Origin: Cellvibrio sp. 79
Lineage (GTDB): Bacteria; Pseudomonadota; Gammaproteobacteria; Pseudomonadales; Cellvibrionaceae
Reading direction: 5' to 3'
DNA: 64,000 nt
Assembly (NCBI GenBank): GCA_003056245.1
Contig: MVDH01000004.1
Coordinates: 124,001 to 188,000, forward strand
This document shows, piece after piece, positions 36,280 through 46,439 of this stretch (positions are counted from its first letter, which is position 1; the number at the start of each line of letters is the position of its first letter). Under the pieces are notes generated by a model. The model was not told the DNA's origin and ran no database searches. It worked only from the letters and a program-made list of their open reading frames with translations. The position numbers were made by a program, and so were the translations under genes.

Positions 36280-37392
36280 TCAGGCAGTTTCCAGTTCCTG
36301 GTAAACAGAATAATCCGTATAACCTATATGGTTCCCGCCAAACAATGCGTTGGGATTCAGTTCTGCCAATGGCCAGTTATTGGCAAGGCGCAACGGCAAA
36401 TCCGGGTTGGAAATAAAGGGTCTACCAAAACCCACCATATCGGCATAGTCTTGTTCCAAAATAGTGTCGGCACGGGCTTTGGTGTATTTTCCGGTAACCA
36501 GAATTTTTCCAGTAAAGTTGTTGCGTAATTCTTTGCGGAATTCTTCGTTGATTTGCGGTGCATCATCCCAATCGGCTTCGGCAAGGTGAATGTAAGTGAG
36601 ATTTTTTTGCTGCAGAAATTGGGCGGCTTTCTGAATCGTATCCAAAATTTCCGGGCAATTCATTCCGCGCGCGGTGATGAACGGGGCCAGGCGAATGCCC
36701 ACACGCGATTCACCAATTTCATCGACAATTGCATTCACGACCTCCTTTAAAAAACGCAAACGATTTTCCTGTGAGCCGCCATACTCATCAGTGCGATGGT
36801 TAGAGGTGGTGCGAAGGAATTGGTCGATTAAATACCCATTGGCGCCGTGGATTTCTACACCGTCAAAACCCGCCGCAATCGCATTTGCAGCGGCGGTTCG
36901 ATAATCCTCAATTATGTGATGGATTTCTTCGCGAGTCAGTGCACGAGGGGTTGGGCAATCCAGTTTTTCACCGCTTTGTGTGCTCTCGTTATAAACCCAT
37001 ACCTGACCTTGAAATGGAACAGCAGAAGGTGCAACAGGCAGGGCTCCATTATGAAAACCCGGGTGCGACATCCGTCCCACATGCCATAATTGCACAAATA
37101 TTTTTCCACCTCGTGCGTGCACTGCAGACGTTACTTTTTTCCAACCGTTTACTTGTTCCGCTGAATGAATTCCCGGTGTAAATGAGTAGCCCTGGCCTTG
37201 TTGTGAAATTTGTGTGGCCTCCGTAATAATTAATCCGGCGCTCGCGCGCTGCGAATAATAAGTCGCCATTAAATCGGTAGGGATATTTCCCGGCTGCGCT
37301 GAACGGCAACGGGTAAGCGGCGGCATAAGCACGCGATTGTTGAGGTGAAGATCGCCCAGGGTTAACGGTGAAAATAGTTTTGAATTGCTCAT
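36280..37392 (-). CDS. Old yellow enzyme family NAD(P)H:flavin oxidoreductase (NemA-like)
   Basis: A 370-residue FMN ene-reductase of the NemA/XenB class. Substrate-binding H182 and N185 lie in EIHGANGYLIDQFL, and the family segment RTDEYGGSQENR follows. MPPLTRCRS forms the N-terminal beta-strand entry, and VGFGRPFISNPDL binds FMN phosphate. Such enzymes reduce N-ethylmaleimide, nitroesters or quinones. CAGGAGAG precedes the ATG. It is 27 nt downstream of the MDR oxidoreductase, in the same operon, under likely control of the divergent LysR gene. Confidence 0.93.
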   Translation of the reverse strand: MSNSKLFSPLTLGDLHLNNRVLMPPLTRCRSAQPGNIPTDLMATYYSQRASAGLIITEATQISQQGQGYSFTPGIHSAEQVNGWKKVTSAVHARGGKIFVQLWHVGRMSHPGFHNGALPVAPSAVPFQGQVWVYNESTQSGEKLDCPTPRALTREEIHHIIEDYRTAAANAIAAGFDGVEIHGANGYLIDQFLRTTSNHRTDEYGGSQENRLRFLKEVVNAIVDEIGESRVGIRLAPFITARGMNCPEILDTIQKAAQFLQQKNLTYIHLAEADWDDAPQINEEFRKELRNNFTGKILVTGKYTKARADTILEQDYADMVGFGRPFISNPDLPLRLANNWPLAELNPNALFGGNHIGYTDYSVYQELETA

Positions 37393-37419
37393 CAGTTCTC
37401 TCCTGAATGCTACGCTGAA

Positions 37420-38439
37420 TTAGACCCAATATTCCAAAACTATTTTTCCGATAGTTTTGCCTGTTTCAATTTTTTCATGTGCTTTACGTAAATTGGCGGC
37501 ATTGATGGGGCTCAATACCTCGGTAACTGTGGTGATTAATTTTCCTGCGTCAATTAACTCCGCGACTCGATTTAATAAATTGTGTTGCTCAATAATATCG
37601 GCAGTAGTGAACAGCGAACGAGTGAACATTAATTCCCAGCTAAAACTCACGGATTTGTTTTTCAATAAATTCAAATCTACCTGACCACTTAATTCCACAA
37701 TCGAACAAATATGCCCCTGGGGGTTAATGACATCGGCAATCGCTGCCCAATGTTGGTCGGTGTTATTTAAACAAAAAACATAATCGACACCGTTAATATC
37801 ATGGGCTTTTAATTGGTCGGTAAATGATTTGCTGTGATCGATTACCAAATCAGCGCCCAGTGTTTTACACCATTCTGCTGATTCAGGGCGTGAGGCGGTG
37901 GCAATAATTTTTACGTTGGTCAATGCGTTGGCGAGCTGGATTGCAATTGAGCCAACACCACCGGCGCCACCAATAATTAATAAAGTTTTTGGTTTGGTAT
38001 TTTTATCTTGTGAAATTCGCAAACGATCAAATAATCCTTCCCATGCGGTAATTGCTGTGAGTGGTATTGCAGCCGCTTGTGCGTTGTTGAGGCTTTTCGG
38101 TTTGTGACCAACAATTCGTTCATCGACTAACTGGAATTCACTATTGCTGCCAGCGCGTGAAATATCACCGGCGTAATAAACCTGATCACCGGTTTTAAAT
38201 AGGGTCACATCTGCTCCTGTTGCGATTACACGGCCAACGGCATCCCACCCCAATACGCGATAATTTTCCTCAATCTTGTCGTTGGGCTTGCGAACCTTGG
38301 TGTCCACCGGATTTACCGATATGGCGTCTATGGCAATCAATAAATCATGGCCGGTCGGTGTTGGTTTATCGAGGCTTACATCCATTAAGGATTCCGGATT
38401 GGAAATCGGTAGATAGGCTTTCAGGGCAACAGCTTTCAT
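37420..38439 (-). CDS. Medium-chain NADPH oxidoreductase (quinone reductase-like)
   Basis: A 339-residue MDR/zinc-type alcohol dehydrogenase-superfamily protein. The nucleotide-binding Rossmann motif is IIGGAGGVGSIAIQLA, and the N-terminal GroES-like fold includes AISVNPVDTKVR and VLGWDAVGRV. Catalytic zinc ligands are not seen, which fits the zinc-independent quinone oxidoreductase subgroup. The ATG is 113 bp from the divergent LysR start. With the OYE gene it may form an inducible electrophile or quinone detoxification unit. Confidence 0.88.
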   Translation of the reverse strand: MKAVALKAYLPISNPESLMDVSLDKPTPTGHDLLIAIDAISVNPVDTKVRKPNDKIEENYRVLGWDAVGRVIATGADVTLFKTGDQVYYAGDISRAGSNSEFQLVDERIVGHKPKSLNNAQAAAIPLTAITAWEGLFDRLRISQDKNTKPKTLLIIGGAGGVGSIAIQLANALTNVKIIATASRPESAEWCKTLGADLVIDHSKSFTDQLKAHDINGVDYVFCLNNTDQHWAAIADVINPQGHICSIVELSGQVDLNLLKNKSVSFSWELMFTRSLFTTADIIEQHNLLNRVAELIDAGKLITTVTEVLSPINAANLRKAHEKIETGKTIGKIVLEYWV

Positions 38440-38552
38440 AACAGCTCCTTGGGTTAATGTGAGAATGTGGCCAGTCTAGAGGTTGGATGTTTTTTTGATA
38501 ATCGCTATATTGTTTGAATGACTATCAACAATTTTTTGATAATTGGTGCGCG
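38440..38552. promoter_or_regulatory. Divergent promoter region for MDR-OYE operon and LysR gene
   Basis: A 113-bp region between divergent starts. It contains TTGATA at 38495-38500 and TATCAA at 38523-38528, an inverted pair, plus a further TTGATAATT copy nearby. LysR-family proteins bind such interrupted dyads, so this is a plausible operator; binding is inferred. Confidence 0.4.
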
Positions 38553-39461
38553 ATGACCAAAGCTTACTCTTTACAGGACCTCGAATTGTTTTTGCGTGTT
38601 GCGGAAAGCGGCAATATGAGTGAGGTCGCGCGGCAATTAAATGTCACCAATGCCGCTGTTTCTGCGGCAATCAAGCGTTTGGAATTGGCATTGGATGTGA
38701 ACCTGCTGGAGCGTACCACGCGCAGTTTGCATTTAAGTGCAGCGGGGCAGAGTTTAATTCCTTATTTGCAACAGGCACTGGGTGCGCTTGAGGATGCGGA
38801 ATCGGAATTGCGCAATTTACAGACGGCGGTTGCCGGTGAAATCAGTATCGGTTTACCTTCGGACCTCGGGCGGCATTTGTTGCTGGATATTCTGGATGAC
38901 TTCCAGCAGCAATACCCGCGCATTATTTTGCGTCTGGATTTTTCCGATTTTATGCAGGACTTGTATCGCGATAATCTGGATCTGGTAATTCGTTATGGTG
39001 AGTTAAGTGATTCATCATTGGTCGCGCGCAAGTTGTGTGATAACCATCGAATACTGGCTGCGTCGCCGGATTATATTGCGCGCATGCAGGTATTGAATTC
39101 ACTGGAAGATTTGGTACATCACAATTGCTTGTATTTTTATCGCAATGATCGCCCTTACAATCAATGGATTTTTTATCGCGATAACAAACTCGTTGAAATT
39201 CCCATTAAGGGCAATCGCCATACGAATGATGGTGATGTGGTGCGCCGGTGGGGATTAGCCGGGCATGGCGTTGTCTACAAATCAGCACTGGATTTAAGTG
39301 AAGAGCTTGCGCAAGGCCGTCTGGTGAAATTACTGGATGGAAAATATCAGGGGCAATCGACACCTATTTATGCAGTCTATAAACAACGAAAATATCAACC
39401 TTATCGTTTAACCGCTTTACTCAATCATTTGGAAAATCGCTTTAAAACCGAATCGATTTAA
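38553..39461 (+). CDS. LysR-family transcriptional regulator
   Basis: A 302-residue regulator starting at the ATG 38553 (an in-frame TTG 13 codons earlier is unlikely). The N-terminal helix-turn-helix is SEVARQLNVTNAAVSAAIKR (about 22-41), followed by the LTTR linker helix and an effector-binding domain. It probably controls the divergent MDR/OYE operon in response to an electrophile or quinone, by position only. Confidence 0.93.
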   Translation: MTKAYSLQDLELFLRVAESGNMSEVARQLNVTNAAVSAAIKRLELALDVNLLERTTRSLHLSAAGQSLIPYLQQALGALEDAESELRNLQTAVAGEISIGLPSDLGRHLLLDILDDFQQQYPRIILRLDFSDFMQDLYRDNLDLVIRYGELSDSSLVARKLCDNHRILAASPDYIARMQVLNSLEDLVHHNCLYFYRNDRPYNQWIFYRDNKLVEIPIKGNRHTNDGDVVRRWGLAGHGVVYKSALDLSEELAQGRLVKLLDGKYQGQSTPIYAVYKQRKYQPYRLTALLNHLENRFKTESI

Positions 39462-39514
39462 AAAGAATCGACTGACTTTTAGCACACAGTAGTTTTTAAA
39501 AATGGGAACTATCA

Positions 39515-40369
39515 ATGACCTTATTAATTCCACCTCGCACCCAGGATATTGGATTCACTGTCAAACGTTTATTGCCGTCGCGGTTAAAGCAGCGCGTAGG
39601 TCCGTTTATTTTTGTGGATCATATGGGGCCTGCACATTTTGAAGCGGGCACAACAGCGGGTGATGTACGCCAACATCCGCATATCGGTCTGGCGACGGTA
39701 ACCTATTTATTTTCCGGTGCAATGATGCATCGCGATAGCTTGGGTATTGTGCAACGCATCGAGCCGGGCGCTATTAATTTAATGACGGCGGGGAGCGGTA
39801 TCGTGCATTCGGAGCGCTTGCCGGATGATGTGCGCGAAAATAAGACGGCGGTTGAAGGAATTCAAACCTGGTTGGCGTTGCCCGCTGAGGTGGAAGATTG
39901 CGATCCATCTTTTGCACATTATGCGTCTGAACGTATTCCCGCAATTAATCTTGCTGGAATTAAAGGCCGCGTGTTAATTGGTGAGGCGTTTGGCATTTCA
40001 TCACCGGTAAAAACAGCAAGCAAAACAATATATCTGGATTTGGAATTGGCTGCCGGCGCCGAATATATACCGGATTTTCCACAGCAGGAATTAGCGATCT
40101 ATGTGGTGCAGGGCGAAGTCAGTGTTAGTGGTGAAAGTATTCCTGAATTCCATGTGGGTGTATTGGATCAATCGGCTGTTATAAAAGCAGAGGCGGGCGC
40201 GCGCATTATATTATTCGGTGGAGAGCCACTGGCGGGAGATCGATTTATTTTGTGGAACTTTGTGGCGTCATCGCGTGAAAAAGTCCGCGCGGCAGGTGAG
40301 CGTTGGACAAACGCTGGGTTTACCATGGTGCCCGGTGAAACCGATTGGATTCCCTTGCCAAAAGTGTAA
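39515..40369 (+). CDS. Pirin-family protein
   Basis: A 284-residue bicupin. The iron-binding cupin segment includes RQHPHIGLATVTYLF and the pirin signature VDHMGPAHF near the N-terminus, with a second motif GSGIVHSERLP. Bacterial pirins often have quercetinase-like or regulatory roles; the activity here is not known. The gene follows the LysR gene by 53 nt and ends at a terminator, so co-expression is possible. Confidence 0.92.
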   Translation: MTLLIPPRTQDIGFTVKRLLPSRLKQRVGPFIFVDHMGPAHFEAGTTAGDVRQHPHIGLATVTYLFSGAMMHRDSLGIVQRIEPGAINLMTAGSGIVHSERLPDDVRENKTAVEGIQTWLALPAEVEDCDPSFAHYASERIPAINLAGIKGRVLIGEAFGISSPVKTASKTIYLDLELAAGAEYIPDFPQQELAIYVVQGEVSVSGESIPEFHVGVLDQSAVIKAEAGARIILFGGEPLAGDRFILWNFVASSREKVRAAGERWTNAGFTMVPGETDWIPLPKV

Positions 40370-40416
40370 ATCAGTTATTTATTTAAGATCGTTTTTTACG
40401 TTTTTTGCCTGTAAAG

Positions 40417-40445
40417 AAAAGCCGCTTTTGAAGGCGGCTTTTTTC
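40417..40445 (+). terminator. Terminator after the pirin gene
   Basis: The 9-bp stem AAAAGCCGC / GCGGCTTTT with an 8-nt loop and T-run, between the convergent pirin and pgm genes. Confidence 0.9.
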
Positions 40446-40474
40446 GTTTTGGATCTACCCGGATTCCTTATCGA

Positions 40475-42115
40475 CTAGGAAATGGCTTTATCGACAATCG
40501 TTTGTGCTTCAGCAATCAATTCTTTCAGGTGTTCTTTGCCCTTAAAACTTTCGGCATAGATTTTATAAATTTCTTCTGTGCCTGATGGACGTGCTGCAAA
40601 CCAGCCACTTTGGCTAATGACTTTAATGCCACCAATAGCGGCATTATTGCCTGGTGCATGGGTCTGGATGGTTTCAATTTTATCGCCAGCCAATTCGGTA
40701 GAAGTAATTTGTGCAGGCGATAATTTTGATAACGCTTTTTTCTGCGCAGTATTGGCTGGTGCTTCAACGCGCGCTTCAGCCGCGTAACCAAACTCATCGG
40801 CCAATGCCTTGTAGCGTTCGCCAGGATCGCGCCCTGTTTTTGCTTTGATTTCTGCGGCGAGCAAGGAGGGGATAATTCCATCTTTATCGGTTGCCCATAC
40901 GCTGCCATCAATGCGCAAAAACGATGCGCCTGCGCTTTCTTCACCCCCAAATCCCAGTGAGCCATCAAATAATCCCGGTGCAAACCATTTGAAACCTACG
41001 GGCACTTCATACAAACGGCGTCCGAGTTTTTGTGCAACTTTATCAATCATTGCGCTACTGACTACAGTTTTACCGATGGCTGTATCCGCTTTCCATTGGG
41101 GGCGATGTTGAAACAAATATTCAATTGCTACCGCAAGATAATGATTGGGTGGTAACAATCCGGCGCTTGGTGTAACTATGCCATGGCGATCGTGATCGGC
41201 ATCGCAAGCGAAAGCCACATCGAATAAATTGCGGCGTTCAACCATGCCTTGCATAGTGTAAGCAGAGGAGGGGTCCATCCGGATTTTTCCATCCCAATCC
41301 GCCGTCATAAACGAGAAGGTTTTATCGACAGCAGTATTCAACACTTTCAAATTTAATTGATAGCGGTCAGCAATGGCGCTCCAGTAATTCACACCAGCAC
41401 CGCCGAGTGGGTCTGCACCAATATGCACATTGGCTCCGCGAATCGCCTCTACATCTATCACATTGTATAAATCGCTAACGTAGTGATTGATGTAATCAAA
41501 ATTATGTGTGGTGGCGAGTTTGATAGCTTGTTGGTAATCGATGCGCTTAACGCCTTGCAAATTATTTTCCAGCAATTCGTTTGCACGCGCTTGCACCCAA
41601 TTAGTAATGTCGCTGTCAGCAGGACCGCCGTTAGGAGGGTTGTATTTAAAGCCGCCATTATCGGGAGGATTGTGCGAAGGGGTGATCACAATACCGTCGG
41701 CTAATCCGGAAGTCCGACCGCGGTTGTAGGTAAGAATGGCATGGGAAATGGCAGGGGTAGGTGTGTACTCGCCACCTTGTGCCAACATGATTTCCACTCC
41801 GTTCGCCGCGAGAACTTCTACCGCACTAATTTGTGCCGGTTCGGAGAGCGCATGGGTATCTATGCCGAGGAATAGTGGTCCAGTGATACCTTCTTTGGTG
41901 CGGTAATCGTAAATCGCCTGACTAATTGCCAGTACGTGGTTTTCGTTAAAGCTGGTATTAAATGAAGAGCCGCGATGACCAGAAGTGCCAAAGGTAACGC
42001 GCTGTTCCGGAATTTGGACATCGGGCTTATTGGCATAATAGGCATCAATTAATTTTGGCAAGTCGACTAGCAAATCCAGTGGTAAAAGCTGGCCGGCCAA
42101 TGGGCTCGTGGACAT
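40475..42115 (-). CDS. pgm: Phosphoglucomutase, alpha-D-glucose phosphate-specific
   Basis: Interconverts glucose-1-phosphate and glucose-6-phosphate through an active-site phosphoserine. Choosing the ATG at 42115 (AAGGAG upstream) gives 546 residues, the same length as E. coli Pgm. The phosphoserine motif is [16 protein letters not shown], the magnesium site CDADHDRHG, the sugar loop [12 protein letters not shown] and the phosphate site [13 protein letters not shown] longer reading frame is rejected. It is monocistronic. Confidence 0.97.
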   Translation of the reverse strand: MSTSPLAGQLLPLDLLVDLPKLIDAYYANKPDVQIPEQRVTFGTSGHRGSSFNTSFNENHVLAISQAIYDYRTKEGITGPLFLGIDTHALSEPAQISAVEVLAANGVEIMLAQGGEYTPTPAISHAILTYNRGRTSGLADGIVITPSHNPPDNGGFKYNPPNGGPADSDITNWVQARANELLENNLQGVKRIDYQQAIKLATTHNFDYINHYVSDLYNVIDVEAIRGANVHIGADPLGGAGVNYWSAIADRYQLNLKVLNTAVDKTFSFMTADWDGKIRMDPSSAYTMQGMVERRNLFDVAFACDADHDRHGIVTPSAGLLPPNHYLAVAIEYLFQHRPQWKADTAIGKTVVSSAMIDKVAQKLGRRLYEVPVGFKWFAPGLFDGSLGFGGEESAGASFLRIDGSVWATDKDGIIPSLLAAEIKAKTGRDPGERYKALADEFGYAAEARVEAPANTAQKKALSKLSPAQITSTELAGDKIETIQTHAPGNNAAIGGIKVISQSGWFAARPSGTEEIYKIYAESFKGKEHLKELIAEAQTIVDKAIS

Positions 42116-42269
42116 AGAAACTCCTTGGTTAATTTTTGTCAGGAAAAAGTTGATTGTGTTTTTGGCAGCACTGATCCCGATCAAATGCTGTTGCAGGAAT
42201 GATGATAGGCAGATTCTAGACTTATAAAGTTCCGCTGTTAATTGCTTTACCGCGTTTTCGGATAATAAA

Positions 42270-42294
42270 AAAGGCCAGTCTGTGACTGGCCTTT
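42270..42294 (-). terminator. Hairpin terminator of mltD
   Basis: The 11-bp stem AAAGGCCAGTC / GACTGGCCTTT with a 3-nt loop begins 27 nt after the mltD stop. On the minus strand it is followed by TTTATTATCC, giving a T-tract. Confidence 0.88.
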
Positions 42295-42321
42295 GGTTTC
42301 AATAGGAAGCAGATTGGCTAA

Positions 42322-43875
42322 TTAATTTTTAGCACTCAAAAAAATCGTTAACTCCTGACCGGGATGGATGTAGCTTTCATCCTTAACTTTGTTCCAGGTA
42401 AGGATATCTTTTTTGGATACATCAAATTTATCGGCGATTTTGTGCAAGGTATCGCCAGTTTTGATATGGTAGGTAATTTTGTTGTCTTGCGGTTGCACTG
42501 GCGCTTTGTTTACCACCAACAGTTTTTGGCCCGGCTTAAGCTTGGCGTTGCTGGCCAGGTCATTCCATTTAAGGATGTTGTTGATACTGGTGCCGTGTTT
42601 TTTAGCGATAGTCCAAAAACTGTCGCCGGACTGGATCGTGTAATAAGTCCCGGTATTTTTCTGGTTGCGCTGGGCGATTTCCTGTTCGGCTTGAATCGCG
42701 TAAGGGGAACTTAATGGTGATTGGCCGGGGATTGTCAGGTTTTGCCCAACGCTCAATTGCGCTGACTTGAGATTATTCGCACTTTGCAAAGCAGAAATAC
42801 TGGTGCCGAAGCGTTTGGCAATAGAACCGAGGGTATCACCCGATTTTACTTTGTAATCGCCGGACGTTTTCACCGGCGCCACTTTCGGGAGTTTATCCAG
42901 CGTCAGGGTGAATTCGGCGGCATCGGCAATAGGAACTAATAATTGGTGCGGACCGGTTGGATCGGTAATCCATTTGTTGTAACCGGCGTTCAGGTTGCGC
43001 AGTTCTTTTGGATCTATATCGGCCATGCGCGCTGCCTGGGCGAGGTCAATCGGGGTACTTACGTTAACTGTGGTGAAGTAGGGGTTGTTGGGGATCTCAT
43101 TCAGCTCGAGATCATATTTTTCCGGGTCGGCAATAATTTTGGATAATGCGAGCAATTGCGGAACATATGACTGGGTTTGCTGTGACAGTGGCAACGACCA
43201 GAAATCTGTGCCTTTACCTTGTTTACGGTTGCGCTCTATAGCGCGGCGCACGGTACCTTCACCAGCGTTGTAGGCTGCAATGGTCAGTAACCAATCGCCA
43301 TTGAACATGGTGTTCAGGCGTTTTAAATAACGTACGGCGGCATCAGTAGAGGCTACTACATCGCGACGGCCGTCATACCATTGATTCTGCTTTAAGCCAA
43401 AATTGCGACCGGTTTGCGGAACAAATTGCCAAATTCCCAAGGCTTTACTCGGGGAGCTGGCAAAAGGGTCATAGGCACTTTCAACAATGGGTAATAGTGC
43501 CAGCTCTAACGGCAAGCCGTTTTCACGCAATTCATTCGCAACATAATGCAAGTAAGGTTTACTTTGTTCCGTCACTCGATCCAGGTAGCGTTGGTTGTTG
43601 GAATACCAGCGCAGATGTTTGGCGACTTTGTCATCGCCCACTGTTGGCAAGCCATAACCTTCAGTGACTTCATCCCAGAGATTACCGTAGTCAGCAGTAT
43701 GCTCGCGGAGCTTGGCACCTAATTGGGTTTCATCGGATGGAACAGCGGGAATTACCTGGGGAATGTCAGCAGCAACTTCATCTGTTTTTTTCAGGGAGCT
43801 ACAGCCGGCCAATGACAGAATGCATATCGACGTCAGGCTGAGCGCCAGCAGATGGGAACGATTTTTCGAGTTCAT
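42322..43875 (-). CDS. mltD: Membrane-bound lytic murein transglycosylase D
   Basis: A 517-residue peptidoglycan lytic lipoprotein. Start chosen at the ATG 43875, giving a signal peptide with lipobox LAGC (C25). The SLT domain follows with its catalytic Glu in PIVESAYDPFASSPSKALGI and the substrate motif AAYNAGEGTVRRAI. Three LysM repeats at the C-terminus bind glycan (YKVKSGDTLGSIAKRF, YTIQSGDSFWTIAKKHG, YHIKTGDTLHKIADKF). It sits before the gloB-rnhA-dnaQ block as in Pseudomonas. Confidence 0.95.
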   Translation of the reverse strand: MNSKNRSHLLALSLTSICILSLAGCSSLKKTDEVAADIPQVIPAVPSDETQLGAKLREHTADYGNLWDEVTEGYGLPTVGDDKVAKHLRWYSNNQRYLDRVTEQSKPYLHYVANELRENGLPLELALLPIVESAYDPFASSPSKALGIWQFVPQTGRNFGLKQNQWYDGRRDVVASTDAAVRYLKRLNTMFNGDWLLTIAAYNAGEGTVRRAIERNRKQGKGTDFWSLPLSQQTQSYVPQLLALSKIIADPEKYDLELNEIPNNPYFTTVNVSTPIDLAQAARMADIDPKELRNLNAGYNKWITDPTGPHQLLVPIADAAEFTLTLDKLPKVAPVKTSGDYKVKSGDTLGSIAKRFGTSISALQSANNLKSAQLSVGQNLTIPGQSPLSSPYAIQAEQEIAQRNQKNTGTYYTIQSGDSFWTIAKKHGTSINNILKWNDLASNAKLKPGQKLLVVNKAPVQPQDNKITYHIKTGDTLHKIADKFDVSKKDILTWNKVKDESYIHPGQELTIFLSAKN

Positions 43876-44236
43876 AGGGTCACTTTTTATCAGTTTACTT
43901 TCCAACGTAACTCTAAAAAGCCGAGTTACAGCAACGTGGACAACGCTGTTTATCATGACTTTTCGATTAGCGAGTCAGCTGGTAGAAAGTCGGTTGGTTA
44001 CGGCCAGACGCAGGAAACCTGCGGATTTCTTTGCTTGGAACTTAGGATTTTTATCCTATTTTTTTGCCAAACAACGGCTATTAGTGATTACCTTCTGCCA
44101 TCCTTGGGGCTGTGGATTTCGGATTCTAGGTGCTGGCCCTTGGCGGGTCAATGCTTAATATGGAATAAGCGCAACCCATCACAGACAGGGTGAGAGGTGT
44201 TCACAAGTCCATAAATCGGGTTTATGACAACTTTAG
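43876..44236. other. Intergenic region between gloB and mltD
   Basis: About 360 bases with no supported gene. It must contain the mltD promoter on the minus strand. No clear terminator was found for gloB, and no RNA gene is recognised. Confidence 0.35.
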
Positions 44237-45019
44237 TTATCGCGCTGGCCAAGTATCCTTGATGGCTCTCAAGGCACCAAAAGCTTCAGCAGCAGTGGCA
44301 GGAGTTTCGCCTAGCTGCGATTTTATGAAGATTTTTGCGCCATTCTCTTGACAGCGTAAAAACGGATTTGTTCGTTTTTCCAACAAAATTATCGAGGGAA
44401 GGGTGATTTGGTGATTGGCTCGTAGCTGTTCAACATGATGAAGTCGTTCTTGTAAGTCTGCGTTATCGGGTTCAACAGCAAGGGCGAAACGGAGGTTGGA
44501 GAGCGTGTACTCATGGGCGCAATAAATCCGGGTGTCATCGGGCAGGGCCGCGAGTTTTTGGAGTGAATCCCACATGATTTCCGCTGTACCGTCAAAACGT
44601 CGACCACAACCACCCGCAAAAAGGGCGTCGCCACAAAAGAGCGTCTTTTGTTGGGGAAGGTAAAAGGCGATGTGTTCCCAAGTGTGTCCGGGGACTGCAA
44701 TAACATGAAAATTAAGCTCACCAAGCTCGAAGTGATCGTTGTCACCCAGATATACCGTAACCTGCGGGATTGCGTCCGACCGCGGACCATAGACGCTGAC
44801 AGGATAATGCGTGAGCAAATCATTAACGCCCCCAATGTGGTCATTGTGGCGGTGGGTAATCAGGATGGCCCCCAGTTTTAATTGATGGGTACAGAGATAA
44901 TCCAGTACTGGTTGCGCGGCTCCGGGGTCGACAACAAAAACAGTGTCTTGGGCTGGGTCAGGTTGGATGATCCAGAAATAATTATTCTCAAATGCCGGAA
45001 TGGAGGTAATCTTTAACAC
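44237..45019 (-). CDS. gloB: Hydroxyacylglutathione hydrolase (glyoxalase II)
   Basis: A 260-residue metallo-beta-lactamase-fold enzyme that hydrolyses S-lactoylglutathione to D-lactate and glutathione in methylglyoxal detoxification. The metal motif THRHNDHIGG is complete, with further ligands in VPGHTWEH, FCGDALFAGGCGR and YCAHEYT. The start is a GTG at 45019; it matches the family N-terminus (LKITSIPAFENNYFWII). It is divergent from the methyltransferase gene, 86 bp apart. Confidence 0.96.
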   Translation of the reverse strand: MLKITSIPAFENNYFWIIQPDPAQDTVFVVDPGAAQPVLDYLCTHQLKLGAILITHRHNDHIGGVNDLLTHYPVSVYGPRSDAIPQVTVYLGDNDHFELGELNFHVIAVPGHTWEHIAFYLPQQKTLFCGDALFAGGCGRRFDGTAEIMWDSLQKLAALPDDTRIYCAHEYTLSNLRFALAVEPDNADLQERLHHVEQLRANHQITLPSIILLEKRTNPFLRCQENGAKIFIKSQLGETPATAAEAFGALRAIKDTWPAR

Positions 45020-45105
45020 TGGATATTCTCTTTGCGGGTGACGGATTTATTTTACCGCGCTACTGTGCCAACAGTTTTAACTTAATCCGGTGATGAGGGT
45101 AATAA

Positions 45106-45969
45106 ATGCACCGTAAGATTATAAAAGCCCCCCACCGTTTGTTGATTCGCTTCTCCACGCTTTGGAAGCGACGCTTTGGTGTCATGCCGATACGGGACTC
45201 CATTACTGATTTAACGGCTTGGTTTGAAACGCCACTGGGCCAATCCTTATTGGCTGAGGAGCAGGAGGCGATTAATGATGGGCTTCAATACGTATTTGGT
45301 TACCATCTGCTTCAGCTCGGTATCAGTGGGCGTGTAGATTTAAGCAATGAAAGCCTGATTTCCCATCGGTTTTTATTACATCCTTATACAGAGGAAAATC
45401 CTCGTTTGAGTGCGTTGGTCGATTTCAATCATCTGCCCTTATCTGCTGAAACTATCGATGCTGTCGTGCTTCACCATACCCTCGATTACAGCCAAAGCCC
45501 CCATCATTTATTACGTGAAGCAACCCGCGTACTCATTCCCCGTGGTCACTTGATTATTATTGGATTTAATCCCTGGAGCCTTTGGGGATTTTGCGCGCGC
45601 CTTGCGCGCTTGATAACCGCCGTACCGCGCTGGCGGTTTCAATATTTGCGCCTGGGGCGCTTGCTGGATTGGCTGGCGTTGGTTGATATGGAACCAATTG
45701 CGATTTACAAAGGTTTTTTTCGCCCGCCCTTGCCACAGGAAAATGCAATTAAACATTTGCAATGGGTGGAGCGCTGGGGTAAAAGGCTGCGCTTGCCTTG
45801 GGGCGGGTTTTATATGATTGTCGCCCGCAAGGATCATCTTCCACTTACGCCCATAAAACCGGCATGGCAAAAATATCGTCCGTTGCGTGGTTTGGCGGTC
45901 ACCCGGATCGTCGGACCGGCCAATGGCGTACCCATGCGTAATCTATTGCTTTTGGATGGACAAGTTTGA
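45106..45969 (+). CDS. SAM-dependent methyltransferase (YafS-like)
   Basis: A 287-residue class I methyltransferase-like protein, syntenic with E. coli yafS between gloB and rnhA. The motif I region is poorly conserved, while the post-I parts [19 protein letters not shown] and the [15 protein letters not shown] strand are clear. The target is unknown. Its start at 45106 follows AGGG; a shorter start at 45184 is possible. It overlaps rnhA (TTGA), indicating coupled translation. Confidence 0.85.
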   Translation: MHRKIIKAPHRLLIRFSTLWKRRFGVMPIRDSITDLTAWFETPLGQSLLAEEQEAINDGLQYVFGYHLLQLGISGRVDLSNESLISHRFLLHPYTEENPRLSALVDFNHLPLSAETIDAVVLHHTLDYSQSPHHLLREATRVLIPRGHLIIIGFNPWSLWGFCARLARLITAVPRWRFQYLRLGRLLDWLALVDMEPIAIYKGFFRPPLPQENAIKHLQWVERWGKRLRLPWGGFYMIVARKDHLPLTPIKPAWQKYRPLRGLAVTRIVGPANGVPMRNLLLLDGQV

Positions 45970-46403
45970 AACAAGTCGAAATATTCACTGATGGTGCTTG
46001 TAAAGGTAATCCCGGACCCGGTGGTTGGGGAGCGCTTTTGCGTTATGGCGAGATTGAAAAGTCACTCTATGGCGGTGAGAAAGACACCACCAATAATCGG
46101 ATGGAATTAATGGCGGCCATTGAAGGCTTGAATGCACTGCGTGAAGCCTGTGAAGTAACGATCACTACCGACTCCCAATATGTACGTAAAGGTATTACTG
46201 AATGGCTGGCCAACTGGAAGCGCAATGGCTGGCGCACTGCCGCGAAAGAACCGGTAAAAAATGCTGATTTATGGCAGCGGTTGGATGAACAAAACCAGCG
46301 CCACCAAGTGAGTTGGCGCTGGGTTAAAGGGCACAGCGGGCATCGCGAAAATGAAATCGCCGATAGCCTGGCCAACCGTGGTATCGAAGAGTTATCGCGT
46401 TGA
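45966..46403 (+). CDS. rnhA: Ribonuclease HI
   Basis: Degrades the RNA strand of RNA-DNA hybrids. The 145 residues align with E. coli RNase HI by eye ([20 protein letters not shown]). The DEDD residues are present: D in FTDGACKG, E in [10 protein letters not shown] in [10 protein letters not shown] and D in [10 protein letters not shown]; the histidine of the handle, GHSGHRENE, is also there. The start is a TTG inside the preceding stop (TTGA overlap). Confidence 0.97.
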   Translation: MKQVEIFTDGACKGNPGPGGWGALLRYGEIEKSLYGGEKDTTNNRMELMAAIEGLNALREACEVTITTDSQYVRKGITEWLANWKRNGWRTAAKEPVKNADLWQRLDEQNQRHQVSWRWVKGHSGHRENEIADSLANRGIEELSR

Positions 46404-46439
46404 TACACAGTGTTGATGTTAATAAATGAGGTTAAATAA